Positions 1-9,163 of a stretch of DNA of 64,000 nucleotides are shown piece after piece (within the stretch, counting starts at the first letter, position 1; each line of letters begins with the position of its first letter). The position numbers and the translations under genes were made by a program. Source of the stretch: Acidobacteriota bacterium (GTDB taxonomy: Bacteria; Acidobacteriota; Terriglobia; Acidiferrales; UBA7541); assembly GCA_013289715.1 (NCBI GenBank), contig JABCZJ010000005.1, positions 186,001-250,000 on the forward strand. Reading direction: 5' to 3'. The notes beneath the pieces are model-generated. The model had not been told where the DNA came from. It searched no databases and saw only the letters and a list, made by a program, of their open reading frames with translations.

Positions 1-269
1 TTTTGCTCTTGATCCGCATCCGCGCCCCCTGGCGAGGTGCCGCAGCCAGCCTCCTTACAATCGGGCACATCATCCTTCGCGCCTGATCCGCGCAATGAAC
101 GCAGCGGGGGCGATACATCGAATTTCGCAGCGGGATGCACGGTCACCAGGGGAGCCTGTATCTCGCCCTGCCGCCCGCGCGCGCGCGAGCCTGCGCCGCC
201 GACAAACATCAAGACGGTCACAGCGATTCCAATCGCTGCCACTCTGCTCGTTTTCCCGCGCCCACTCAT
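1..269 (-). CDS. Exported protein of unknown function, N-terminal part only (runs off left edge)
   Basis: Read on the minus strand, an ATG at 269 opens a frame that stays open to the window edge (89 codons visible). An AGGAG ribosome site lies just upstream, next to the stop of the hydrolase gene, 8 nt away, so the two are probably one operon. The N-terminus has a few basic residues followed by a hydrophobic stretch (VAAIGIAVTVLMFVGGAG), which fits a signal peptide or membrane anchor. The rest is polar, with a phrase KFDVSPPLRSL near residue 50 and two cysteines near residue 75. I do not recognise a domain in the visible part. Confidence is for a real gene, not for a function. Confidence 0.6.
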   Translation of the reverse strand, partial: MSGRGKTSRVAAIGIAVTVLMFVGGAGSRARGRQGEIQAPLVTVHPAAKFDVSPPLRSLRGSGAKDDVPDCKEAGCGTSPGGADADQEQ

Positions 270-277
270 GCGCTCTC

Positions 278-1399
278 CTAGTGGCCGGCCGCCTCGTGCA
301 AGGTCATGCTCTGCACCGACGTAGGATCGGCCAGAAATTTTGCGACGATCGGTCCGGCGGAAATACAGCCAAGACTCAGATGGCCGCAAGGTGAATCCAG
401 CGTCAGCACCGCCGCGCCCATCATCCCTGCAAAGGCCGCTGCTGGCGTCGGATTTACCATGTGGTCTGCCGGAGAAATCACCACCAGCAACTTGGCGTGT
501 ACGCTCTTTGCCGCCTGCTCCATCGTCTCGCCAAACTCCGCGGGAATGTCCAGCGCATTGATCGCCTCGCGCTGCCGGATGGCATCGCACGCCGTTGCCG
601 CGTTTCCCGCAAGTTCCTTTCGCGCCCCTTCGATGAACTTTTCGAAATCCTGCGGGTTGGTGTGCGCCACACGATAAGCGGGCGAAGTCACATTCATCGT
701 GCCGATTTCGCCGTACAACGCGAAGCCGCCCGTCATCGGGTGCGTGCCCTGTCCGCCCTTCCATTCTGGATCCAGTCGCAGCGCGTCCATCTGCGTCGTC
801 CACAGCAACTTGTCGTAGGAAGTGGATTGCGGCGAGCCTGCCATCGGAACTCCCACGTCCATGAAATCCGGATAGGCCATCACCCACTCAAATGTCTGCA
901 TCCCGCCCATCGAAATTCCCATCACCGCGTGCAAGTGCGTCAGGTGCAGCACCTCGGTCGCGAGGCGGTGCTCGGACTCCACCATGTCGCGAATCGTAAA
1001 TTCCGGAAAAGCCAACCGCGCCTGGGTGCTGCTGTTCGACGGCGAACTCGAAATTCCGTCGCCGATCGCGTCCACCAGCACCACAAAATATTTCGTGTTG
1101 TCCACGACCTTGTCCGGCCCGACGAATTGCACCAGATCCTGCGTCGTGCCTCCCAGCCAGCTTGGCCACAGAATCGCATTCGATTTCGCCGCATTGAGCT
1201 GCCCGAATGTGCGATAGCCCAGGCGAAAATCATGAATCACCGTGCCGCTTCGCAACTTCAAATCGCCCAGCGCGGCGATTTGCTGCGCGCCATCGGCGGA
1301 CTGTTCTTTCGCGGCCTGCGCTGCTCCTTGCGCGTGCGTGCTTTGAGCCGCACCGCACAAAGTACCAATCAGGAGCGCGACGGTTAGTGTCGTTTTCAT
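278..1399 (-). CDS. Exported alpha/beta-hydrolase of the homoserine acetyltransferase (MetX)-like family
   Basis: The 373-residue product starts with a signal peptide (cleavage probably after THAQ, residue 24), so it acts outside the cytoplasm, unlike true MetX. The alpha/beta-hydrolase fold shows the nucleophile elbow GISMGGMQ with Ser163, an acid at Asp312 (SPADHMVNP) and a histidine at His340 (SPCGHLSLGC). The elbow is the one typical of MetX/homoserine O-acetyltransferase-like proteins, but the signal peptide and the lack of methionine genes nearby argue for an esterase or acyltransferase on an unknown substrate. The small exported protein at 1-269 follows after 8 nt. The assignment to the superfamily is firm; the substrate is unknown. 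Confidence 0.85.
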   Translation of the reverse strand: MKTTLTVALLIGTLCGAAQSTHAQGAAQAAKEQSADGAQQIAALGDLKLRSGTVIHDFRLGYRTFGQLNAAKSNAILWPSWLGGTTQDLVQFVGPDKVVDNTKYFVVLVDAIGDGISSSPSNSSTQARLAFPEFTIRDMVESEHRLATEVLHLTHLHAVMGISMGGMQTFEWVMAYPDFMDVGVPMAGSPQSTSYDKLLWTTQMDALRLDPEWKGGQGTHPMTGGFALYGEIGTMNVTSPAYRVAHTNPQDFEKFIEGARKELAGNAATACDAIRQREAINALDIPAEFGETMEQAAKSVHAKLLVVISPADHMVNPTPAAAFAGMMGAAVLTLDSPCGHLSLGCISAGPIVAKFLADPTSVQSMTLHEAAGH

Positions 1400-1589
1400 G
1401 TTCCTTCATTCCTGCGCGGCGCTCGCCGCCTCTGGTAGTTCCCAAAAAAACGCGGTTTCCTTCCTCGTTTTCACTGCCGCTCGGCCCTTGCGAATATACG
1501 CGCACGTTTCGGATTTTCCACACCGAATATTTGAAGATTCGCACACAAAATGAGATGCTACGGTCCCTCTTTCACAAAGGAGATTCCCC

Positions 1590-2375
1590 ATGACCACTCG
1601 TTTCACCCGAGCAGCAACAACTCTGTTGATTCTCTGCGCCGCTATCGTTTACACGCACCCCGCGATGGCTCAAGAACACCCTGCAAGTGCTCCCCATTGG
1701 GGTTACAGCGGAGCGGATGGTCCGGACCACTGGGGCGACCTTTCGCCCGATTTTGCAACCTGCAAAACAGGCCAGCGCCAGTCGCCGATTGATATCGTCG
1801 GCGCTCAGCCAGCCGAACTGGCCCCGATCCATTTTGACTACAAACTTTCACCGCTGAAAATCATCAACAATGGCCACACCATCCAGATCAATTACGAACC
1901 GGGGAGCAGTATCACAGTCAACGGGACAGCGCTGCCCCTGGTCCAATTCCATTTTCACCATGTCAGCGAGAACGAAATCAACGGCAAGAAGTACGACATG
2001 GAGTTGCACTTCGTTCACATGGATTCCGCTGCGGGCCGCGCCGCCGTGGTCGCCGTATTCATCAAGAGCGGCGCCGAAAACGCGCCGCTCCGCGACCTAT
2101 GGAGCCACATTCCTCATGAAAGCGGAAAAGAAGTGGAGCTGAAGAAAGTGGAGATCAACGCCGCCGACCTCCTGCCCGCCGACCAGAACTATTACGTGTT
2201 CGACGGCTCGCTCACCATTCCCGCCTGCAAGGAAGGCATCCGCTGGTTCGTGATGAAAACTCCTATCGAAGCCTCTCCCGCGCAGATCGCGGCGTTTGCA
2301 AAGCTCTATCCGGACAATAATCGCCCGGTTCAGCCCGCGAACGGCAGAGAGATTCGCGAAAGCAACTTCCATTGA
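1590..2375 (+). CDS. Alpha-class carbonic anhydrase, exported
   Basis: This protein interconverts CO2 and bicarbonate, presumably in the periplasm: residues 1-27 form a signal peptide ending MAQ. Family landmarks are HWGDLSPDFATC, GQRQSPIDI (residues 61-69), the zinc ligands His121 and His123 in QFHFHH and His140 in ELHFVH, and the C-terminal LTIPACKEGIRWFV. The usual SEH after the first two ligands reads SEN here, a small departure from the consensus. Two cysteines (58 and the one in IPACKEG) could form the disulfide known from bacterial alpha enzymes. The ATG follows an AAAGGAG ribosome site. Length (261 aa) is normal. The DPP IV gene follows after about 70 nt. Confidence 0.93.
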   Translation: MTTRFTRAATTLLILCAAIVYTHPAMAQEHPASAPHWGYSGADGPDHWGDLSPDFATCKTGQRQSPIDIVGAQPAELAPIHFDYKLSPLKIINNGHTIQINYEPGSSITVNGTALPLVQFHFHHVSENEINGKKYDMELHFVHMDSAAGRAAVVAVFIKSGAENAPLRDLWSHIPHESGKEVELKKVEINAADLLPADQNYYVFDGSLTIPACKEGIRWFVMKTPIEASPAQIAAFAKLYPDNNRPVQPANGREIRESNFH

Positions 2376-2448
2376 TGGGAAACCAGCTCTGCACTGCATG
2401 ATTTCGAAAAAGCACCGCCGGTTCACTCCAGGCTTCGCGGGAGACTGC

Positions 2449-4806
2449 ATGAAATTCGAAGTTCCAACGCTCTCGGCTTTTGCTGCGCGCGTTTCGCTGC
2501 GACAAATTCTGCCTGCTCTCGGTTTGCTCGTGGCGGCGTGCCTCGCCTCCATTTCCGTGCAGGCGCAGATATCACAGGAATCAGACCAGCTGCTGCATCG
2601 CATGTATGCGTCGCCGGATTTTGAGATCAAATACTTCGGTCCGGCGCGTTGGCTGGACGACGGAGCGTTCTACACCACCGTCGAGCCATCGACGGCTGTG
2701 AAAGACGCGCAGGATATCGTCCGCTATCAGACGGCCACCGGAAAACGCGAAGTGCTCGTTTCCGCCGCAAAGCTCATTCCTGCGGGCGCTAAAGATCCAC
2801 TCGCATTCGAGAATTATGCCTGGTCCAAGGACAAGTCTCGCCTGCTGCTCTACACCAATTCCGCGCCGGTCTGGCGGCAGCGCACTCGCGGAGATTACTG
2901 GGTGTTGGATCTGCAATCTGGCGCGCTGCATAAACTGGGCGGTGACGCGCCCGCCTCTTCACTGATGTTCGCGAAATTGTCGCCGGACGGTGTGAAAGTC
3001 GCCTACGTCCGCGCCAACAATATTTACGTGGAGGAAATTTCCACCGGCCGTATCACCCAGCTCACCCGCGACGGCTCGCAAACAATTATCAACGGCACAT
3101 CCGATTGGGTTTACGAGGAAGAACTGGATATTCGCGACGCCTTCCGCTGGAGTCCCGATGGCCACCGCATCGCGTACTGGCAATTTGATTCAAGCGGCGT
3201 GGGAATTTTTAAGCTGCTCTACAATCTCGGCGCGCCCAAGGAAATTGTCACCGGCTTTCCTTATCCCGGTGTAGGCGTGTATCCCTCGATTCTGAATATT
3301 CCGTACCCGATCCCCGGAACCACCAACTCCGCCGTTCGTGCCGGCGTGGTTAGCGCCGATGGCGGAGATACGTTGTGGATGCAAGTCCCCGGCGATCCCC
3401 GTGAAAACTATATTGCGCGCCTCGAATGGGCGGGAAATTCCAGCGAACTTGCCATCGAACATTTGAATCGCCTGCAGAACACCGACGACGTCTTGCTCGC
3501 GGACGCAACGACGGGCCAAGTCCGCCCGATTTTCCGCGATCAGGATTCCGCTTGGGTGGACGTGATGGACGAAATTCACTGGGTCCACAACGGCCAGGAC
3601 TTTTTGTGGCTGAGCGAGCGCGACAGCTGGCGTCACGCCTATCTTGTTGCGCGCGACGGAAAGCGCGTCCAACTCATCACCACGGGCGCATACGATGTGA
3701 TCGAACTGGGCGGCGTGGATCGAAAAGGCGGCTGGCTTTACTTCATCGCCTCTCCGGAAAACGCGACCCAGCGCTATTTATATCGCGCGCCATTGGACGG
3801 CTCGCAAAATGCCCAGCGAATCAGTCCCGCCAATGCGCCCGGAACGCATCGTTACGATATGTCTCCCGATTCCCATTGGGCTTTTCACACTTGTTCGCGC
3901 GCCGACATTACACCCGTAACCGATCTCGTCGAGCTGCCAGCGCATCGCTCCGCTCGCGTGCTTGAAGACAACGCCGCGCTGCGCGCCAGTGCCGCTCCGC
4001 TGCTCGCCTCGCCCACGGAATTCTTCCAAGTGGATATTGGCGAAGGCACCGCTCTCGATGCCTGGATGCTGAAGCCTCCTCATTTCGATCCCGCGAAGAA
4101 ATATCCCGTCCTGGTTTACGTGTACGGGGAGCCTGCCGCGCAGACTGTGCTCGACGAATGGGGCGCGTGGAACAACGATTACAATCGCGCCGTCGCCCAA
4201 GCCGGTTACATCGTCGTCAGCTTTGACAATCGCGGCACGCCCGCGCCGAAAGGCCGCGCCTGGAGAAAAGTCGTCTACGGCGCAATCCATCCGGTGATCG
4301 TTCACGACCAGAGCGCTGCACTGAAGAGTTTCTTTCAGTCGCATCCCTTCGCGGATTCATCGCGCGTCGCTGTATGGGGTTGGAGCGGCGGAGGCTCGAG
4401 CACGCTGAATCTGATGTTCCGCTCACCGGATCTGTATCAGGTGGGAATGTCGGTCGCGCCGGTGCCGGATCTGCGTCTCTACGATACGATATACCAGGAA
4501 CGCTACATGGGTCTGCCACTGCAGAACGTCGAAGGTTATCGCAGCAGTTCCGCCATCAACTTCGCCGAAGGTCTGCGCGGGCACTTGCTCGTCGTGCATG
4601 GCTCCGGCGACGACAATGTGCATTACGCCGGCACAGAACTCCTGCTCGATCGCCTGATCGAACTCGATAAGCCGGTTGACTTCATGGAGTATCCCAATCG
4701 CACGCACGCTATCAACGAAGGCTCTGGCACCACGCTGCACCTGTATAGCTTGCTGCTGCGCTATCTTGAAGAGCACTTGCCGCCCAACGCGACTGCAGCG
4801 CAGTAA
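2449..4806 (+). CDS. Dipeptidyl peptidase IV-type serine peptidase (family S9B), exported
   Basis: It removes dipeptides from peptide N-termini, probably in the periplasm. I chose the ATG at 2449 because it is followed by a clear signal peptide (ending SVQAQ) and clears the upstream carbonic anhydrase gene; an in-frame ATG at 2296 would overlap that gene. The N-terminal half is a beta-propeller containing YEEEL followed by DAFRWSPDG, which includes the paired glutamates that hold the substrate amino terminus in DPP IV. The C-terminal hydrolase has GWSGGGSS with the nucleophile near residue 646, an Asp in GSGDDNVHY and a His in NRTHAI. The usual GWSYGG is GWSGGG here. Length, 785 aa, is normal. 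Confidence 0.92.
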   Translation: MKFEVPTLSAFAARVSLRQILPALGLLVAACLASISVQAQISQESDQLLHRMYASPDFEIKYFGPARWLDDGAFYTTVEPSTAVKDAQDIVRYQTATGKREVLVSAAKLIPAGAKDPLAFENYAWSKDKSRLLLYTNSAPVWRQRTRGDYWVLDLQSGALHKLGGDAPASSLMFAKLSPDGVKVAYVRANNIYVEEISTGRITQLTRDGSQTIINGTSDWVYEEELDIRDAFRWSPDGHRIAYWQFDSSGVGIFKLLYNLGAPKEIVTGFPYPGVGVYPSILNIPYPIPGTTNSAVRAGVVSADGGDTLWMQVPGDPRENYIARLEWAGNSSELAIEHLNRLQNTDDVLLADATTGQVRPIFRDQDSAWVDVMDEIHWVHNGQDFLWLSERDSWRHAYLVARDGKRVQLITTGAYDVIELGGVDRKGGWLYFIASPENATQRYLYRAPLDGSQNAQRISPANAPGTHRYDMSPDSHWAFHTCSRADITPVTDLVELPAHRSARVLEDNAALRASAAPLLASPTEFFQVDIGEGTALDAWMLKPPHFDPAKKYPVLVYVYGEPAAQTVLDEWGAWNNDYNRAVAQAGYIVVSFDNRGTPAPKGRAWRKVVYGAIHPVIVHDQSAALKSFFQSHPFADSSRVAVWGWSGGGSSTLNLMFRSPDLYQVGMSVAPVPDLRLYDTIYQERYMGLPLQNVEGYRSSSAINFAEGLRGHLLVVHGSGDDNVHYAGTELLLDRLIELDKPVDFMEYPNRTHAINEGSGTTLHLYSLLLRYLEEHLPPNATAAQ

Positions 4807-4899
4807 TTCCTCTCGCGAATTGTGGAGATTTGAAGCGGATGCGCGCCCGAATTTGCAGCGAGGCTGCGCCGTATTTCCGCGGCCTAACGCGCAAATCTA

Positions 4900-4927
4900 T
4901 GGTGCCGGCTGTGGGACTCGAACCCAT
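4900..4927 (-). other. tRNA-Thr-like 3' end (T arm, acceptor strand and CCA), probably a relic or attachment site
   Basis: On the minus strand these bases give a T stem-loop (GGG-TTCGAGT-CCC core) followed by the acceptor strand GCCGGC, discriminator A and encoded CCA. The GCCGGCA end resembles bacterial tRNA-Thr. A matching GCCGGC occurs 5' of it at 4976-4981 on the same strand, so an acceptor stem could still form, but between the two I find no D arm and no convincing anticodon arm. It is either a decayed tRNA or the tRNA 3' end left by an integrative element. The following stretch to the methyltransferase gene carries no gene. Confidence 0.5.
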
Positions 4928-4983
4928 GTGGAATTGTATTAAAGCGTGTGTTTATGCGGCGTTGCGACGTCCCAGGCCGGCAC

Positions 4984-5541
4984 TCATCGGAACGAATTGT
5001 TACGATGTGGTTAGGTTCGTTCCTTATTAGTCTGCTTGGTTGCAGGGGCTCGCAACGCACCGAACGCGCTCCTAGTCCCGTTTCGAATCGAGATATGTCG
5101 TCCTCCCGTCTGACCCAAGGGTCGAAATGTGAACTGGGGCCACCCAGGACCAGATTCGAGACCCGATCGTCCGCCGACGCGACTCACCGAGAGCTAGCGA
5201 ATCGTGCGCTCCATGAGTCATGCAGTTGCGAACCCTAAGCATCGAAATGTACGCGGCGACATGACCTAATTAAACGGTGACAAAATCGCGGTTTTGGCTA
5301 TGATGTCCCTCCATGAAGTTAGAGCGTAACTGTGTGCCACGGTATCCCAGCTCCGCCAGCGTTACGTTCGATCACCTCCGAATCGCCGCGCAGTATCCTT
5401 TGCTGAGGGCCTTTGGAGAAAACGACGCGAGTGGTTGCCGACGACGCATTCCGCGAATTTCTCAGTCTCGCAGGGCAGAGTGGGCCGTTGACCAAGCAAC
5501 CCACGAATTACGGCCGGAAGCCGATTGTTGCAAAGGCGCTG
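4984..5541. other. Gene-free stretch between the tRNA-like end and the methyltransferase gene
   Basis: No open frame here has a ribosome site, plausible composition or recognisable motif. I looked for a tmRNA because of the tRNA-like end at 4900 but found no tag-peptide frame of the AN...ALAA type and no 5' partner beyond the short acceptor match. The frame of the downstream methyltransferase stays open upstream to a TTG at 5413, which is a less likely start than the ATG at 5542. Confidence 0.4.
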
Positions 5542-6456
5542 ATGGCAACACAATCACAAATCGAAGAGACTTATAACTACATGGATCAGGTTTTCCGTGC
5601 CGCATACGGTGAGGACGCCGATGTGAGCGGTGCAATGTTCAACGGCGATTTTTCTCTATCGCTAGAGCAAGCGCAGCATGCAAAACACGAGTACATTCTC
5701 ACCCACCTAAGTGTCGGTCCTGGCAAGCGTGTATTGGATATTGGATGTGGTTGGGGACCTCTGCTGAGAGCTTTGCAACAACATGGGGCGACTGGGCTTG
5801 GCATCACTTTGTCCACGAAACAGGCAGAGGCTTGCCGGAGGAATGGATTAGACGCCCGCGTCTCGGACTGGAAACATTCGGATCGTGCCAGTCTGGGGCA
5901 ATTCGACGCGATCGCCGGTGTTGGATCGTTGGAAGCGTTTTGCTCCAAGGAAGAGTTTCTCGAAGGTAAGCAAAACGAAATCTACAGCCGGTTCTTCGCA
6001 TTCTGTCACCAGCTCTTGCGGCCAGGCGGGAGGCTCTTCATACAAACCATGACTTGGGGAAAGAACGCCCCCTCCCTCCATGACATCTCTCTAGAGGCTG
6101 ACAAGACTTCCAATGAATATATAGTGGCGCTCACAGAGAAGTTTTACCCAGGATGCTGGCTTCCCTCCGGCGAAAGTCAAATCATCGACTGCGCGAGTCC
6201 CTATTTCAAGGTCGTCTCAAGCAACAGTGGACGTCTGGATTATATGGAAACGATTCGGCAGTGGAACAGACGATTGCGTCTCAACTTTTCAATCTTGATT
6301 GCGATGCTTCGCACGCTCCGCTATTTCTTAATCGACCGAAATTTCAGATTTAAATTGATGTCTCTGGTACAAGGTTGTCAATATGAGTGCTTCAAGCGTG
6401 AGATTATGGATCATCACCGAATGGTATTTGAGAGGATAGGGGCGGCAGATGACTAG
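5542..6456 (+). CDS. SAM-dependent methyltransferase of the cyclopropane-fatty-acid synthase type
   Basis: The protein transfers a methyl or methylene carbon from S-adenosylmethionine. The SAM-binding motif I is RVLDIGCGWGPLL, followed by GITLSTKQ, which is characteristic of cyclopropane-fatty-acyl-phospholipid synthase relatives, and RPGGRLFIQTMTWG. I chose the ATG at 5542 because AAAGG precedes it; a TTG at 5413 would add 43 residues with no family resemblance. At 304 aa it is shorter than classical Cfa and lacks the N-terminal lipid-binding region, so the acceptor may differ. The gene looks less GC-rich than its neighbours and sits beside the tRNA-like relic, consistent with acquisition by transfer (inference). 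Confidence 0.8.
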   Translation: MATQSQIEETYNYMDQVFRAAYGEDADVSGAMFNGDFSLSLEQAQHAKHEYILTHLSVGPGKRVLDIGCGWGPLLRALQQHGATGLGITLSTKQAEACRRNGLDARVSDWKHSDRASLGQFDAIAGVGSLEAFCSKEEFLEGKQNEIYSRFFAFCHQLLRPGGRLFIQTMTWGKNAPSLHDISLEADKTSNEYIVALTEKFYPGCWLPSGESQIIDCASPYFKVVSSNSGRLDYMETIRQWNRRLRLNFSILIAMLRTLRYFLIDRNFRFKLMSLVQGCQYECFKREIMDHHRMVFERIGAADD

Positions 6457-6555
6457 CGGGTCGGTCGCGAGATTCTAGCTACGATCCCGGCGCAAGGATC
6501 GCGTTTCGAACGGCGGTATTCCGGAGCCGGGACTTCCGGTCACGCACTCATATAC

Positions 6556-8898
6556 ATGATGATTGGAAAAACAATTTCGCATTTCCGCCTGCTGGAACGC
6601 GTGGCCGCCGGCGGCATGGGAGTCGTTTACAAAGCCCGTGACGAAAAATTGAATAGAAATGTAGCCTTGAAATTTGTTTCGGAGTCACTTGCAAGAGACC
6701 GGGTTGCTATCGAGCGCTTCCTGCGTGAAGCCCGAGCCGTATCCGCATTAAATCATCCCAACGTTTGCACCATTTACGAAGTCGATGAGTTCGAGGGTTC
6801 ATTCTTTATCGCGTTGGAGTTTTTGGATGGCGAATCACTCGAGCAATATACGTCTCATCACAATTTGACGGCCGAAGAAATCCTTGATATTGGAATCCAA
6901 GTAGCTGAAGGTCTTTCCGCCGCTCACGCCAAGGGCATAATCCACCGAGACATTAAGCCTTCAAATATTTTTGTGACCACTGGACACATAGTCAAGATCC
7001 TGGATTTCGGTTTGTCCAAACTGACCAACGAATCTCCGGAAAATGTGGCAATCGGCTCCAATGACGTCACCGCCAACGGCGAAATGCTCACTAGCGCCAC
7101 GGGTATGGTCGGTACCCTCTCGTACATGTCGCCAGAGCAGGCGCGGGGAGATGCGCTGGATCCGCGCACAGACCTTTTTAGTCTTGGGGCAGTCATCTAC
7201 GAAATGGCCAGCGGGCAGAAAGCTTTCTCGGGTGACACTCCTGCTCTTATCTTGAGCGCCGTAATGAGCGCCCGGCCACCGTTGATCAGGAGCTTCGACC
7301 AGAATTTTCCAATTCAATTAGAGAGACTTATCGACAAGGCGCTTCAGAAAACCAGAGCGTTACGTTACCAGAGCGCCCTCGAGCTTGCGGGTGAACTAAA
7401 GCGACTTAGATATGATATGCGTGGAGGCAAGCCCAGCGTCACAACCACTCCCCACGAGGAGCTTCCGCTCGCAGCGGACCCTGCGATGACTCGTGCTCGG
7501 AAGAAAAAACAGATAAGTTCACTGGCCGTACTGCCGTTTGGTAATGAGATTAGTGATGATCCAGACGCCGCGTATCTCAGCGAGGGAATAACGGACAATA
7601 TCATCAACTCCCTTTCCCGGTTTCCCGGCATTAGCGTGATGGCGCGCAGTACCGTGTTTAGATACAAAAACCCGACTGATCCCCAGAAGATCGGGCGTGA
7701 ACTTAATGTGGGTGCAGTACTGATCGGCGGCGTACTACAACGCGGTGATAGGCTGATCGTCAACGCTGAGCTTGTTGATGTCGCAGATGGTCGTCAGCTC
7801 TGGGGCAGTCAGTACAACACGAAGCTGTCTGAGATATTCACGATCCAAGAAGAGATATCAAATCAAATTTCGTCCGAGCTTCGGCTGCGTTTATCAACGC
7901 AAGAAAAAGAAAAACTGCACCATCATGACACTCGAGACCCTGTGGCGTATCAGCTGTATCTCAAGGGTAGGCACCACTGGAATAAACGTACACCGGACGG
8001 CGTAAAGAAGGCCATCCGTTACCTTCAACAGGCCATTGATCAAGACCCCGGATACGCCTTGGCATACGCAGGCTTGGCCGATTGCTTTACCTTGTTCGGG
8101 GGTTATCGGTTTTTGCCACCGCGCGAAGCTTTTCCGATGGCGAGAGCCTCCGCGATGAAGGCGCTCGAGATCGATGCCCGCGTCGCGGAAGCCCATAATT
8201 CTCTGGCGACGACGTCCCTCTTTTATGACTGGAACTGGTCTCAAGCCGAGGAAGAGTATAAACGGGCCATTCGTTTGAGTCCTCGGTACGCCACTGCTCA
8301 TCAGTGGTACACGATTTTTCTTGCCGTGATGGAGCGTCCCGACGAAGCATTGGTGTCTATCCTGCGAGCGCATGAACTCGACGTGCTCTCACTGCCCATC
8401 AACACTCACTTGGGATGGGCGTTCTATTTTTTTCGCCGATTCGACGACGCCATCAAACAGCTCCGAGCAACGCTCGAACTGGATCCTGATTACATCCTGG
8501 CGCATTTCGTGCTCGGTCAGGCTTATACCCAGCGAAACCTATACACCGAAGCGGTCGCGGAGCTGCAAATTGCTGCCGGTCTTTCCGCGCGTTTGCCTCC
8601 TATCTTGTCCGCGCTGGGCTACGCGCACGCCTTGGCAGGAGAAGTTGATCAAGCCAGACAAATTCTGGTGGAGCTGGCCGAGGCATCTTCGAAAAAGTAC
8701 GTTTCGGCTTACGATTTGGCTCTCGTCAACCTGGGGTTGGGCCAAAAAGACATCGCATTCGAGCTGCTGCACGATGCGGTTAAAGAACGCTGCGGATGGC
8801 TTATTTTCCTCAAGATTGAACCAGTGCTTGACGCGCTTCGATCGGATCCAAGATTTCGAGATCTAGTCCAGACGGTCGGGCTTCGACTCGATTCTTGA
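6556..8898 (+). CDS. Serine/threonine protein kinase with TolB-like domain and TPR repeats
   Basis: A cytoplasmic signalling protein of 780 aa. The kinase domain (about residues 8-280) has the glycine loop AAGGMGVVYKA, VALKF lysine, catalytic loop IIHRDIKPSN, ILDFGLS and GTLSYMSPEQARG, so it should be active. A short linker leads to a TolB/FlgO-like segment (SLAVLPF ... YLSEGITDNIINSLSR ... ARSTVFRYK, about 318-455), then TPR repeats to the C-terminus (KGRHHWNKRTPDGVKKAIRYL, YALAYAGLADC). I see no transmembrane helix. This arrangement is common in Acidobacteriota; partners are unknown. The gene stands alone between short intergenic regions. ATG-ATG leaves a one-codon ambiguity in the start. 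Confidence 0.92.
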   Translation: MMIGKTISHFRLLERVAAGGMGVVYKARDEKLNRNVALKFVSESLARDRVAIERFLREARAVSALNHPNVCTIYEVDEFEGSFFIALEFLDGESLEQYTSHHNLTAEEILDIGIQVAEGLSAAHAKGIIHRDIKPSNIFVTTGHIVKILDFGLSKLTNESPENVAIGSNDVTANGEMLTSATGMVGTLSYMSPEQARGDALDPRTDLFSLGAVIYEMASGQKAFSGDTPALILSAVMSARPPLIRSFDQNFPIQLERLIDKALQKTRALRYQSALELAGELKRLRYDMRGGKPSVTTTPHEELPLAADPAMTRARKKKQISSLAVLPFGNEISDDPDAAYLSEGITDNIINSLSRFPGISVMARSTVFRYKNPTDPQKIGRELNVGAVLIGGVLQRGDRLIVNAELVDVADGRQLWGSQYNTKLSEIFTIQEEISNQISSELRLRLSTQEKEKLHHHDTRDPVAYQLYLKGRHHWNKRTPDGVKKAIRYLQQAIDQDPGYALAYAGLADCFTLFGGYRFLPPREAFPMARASAMKALEIDARVAEAHNSLATTSLFYDWNWSQAEEEYKRAIRLSPRYATAHQWYTIFLAVMERPDEALVSILRAHELDVLSLPINTHLGWAFYFFRRFDDAIKQLRATLELDPDYILAHFVLGQAYTQRNLYTEAVAELQIAAGLSARLPPILSALGYAHALAGEVDQARQILVELAEASSKKYVSAYDLALVNLGLGQKDIAFELLHDAVKERCGWLIFLKIEPVLDALRSDPRFRDLVQTVGLRLDS

Positions 8899-9163
8899 TT
8901 GTCCTAGTGCTTCGCTCGGGCGTTTTTTGAGCTCGCGAGGGAGAACTGATGCAGGTCAATTGATGGGAAATTCACAGCCTAAATTGCGACGCGCTCTGGG
9001 ATCTTTCATTGTCAAACACCTGGCGGCCTCCAGGCTCGCCAGCCGAGTTTAGGTGAAGCGTCCTGAAGGTTCTGCGATGTGCAGCCCAGTCTGTGCCCTG
9101 CAGACTGGTTTGACGATGATCGCGATTCTAGCGTTTTCCATTGGTTTTCAATGGCGCATGCAC

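Noticed and set aside
4984..5290. Possible tmRNA on the minus strand ending at the tRNA-like 3' end
   Set aside because: No tag-peptide frame of the usual type and no 5' domain beginning with the GG...TTCGAC pattern that pairs with the 3' end.
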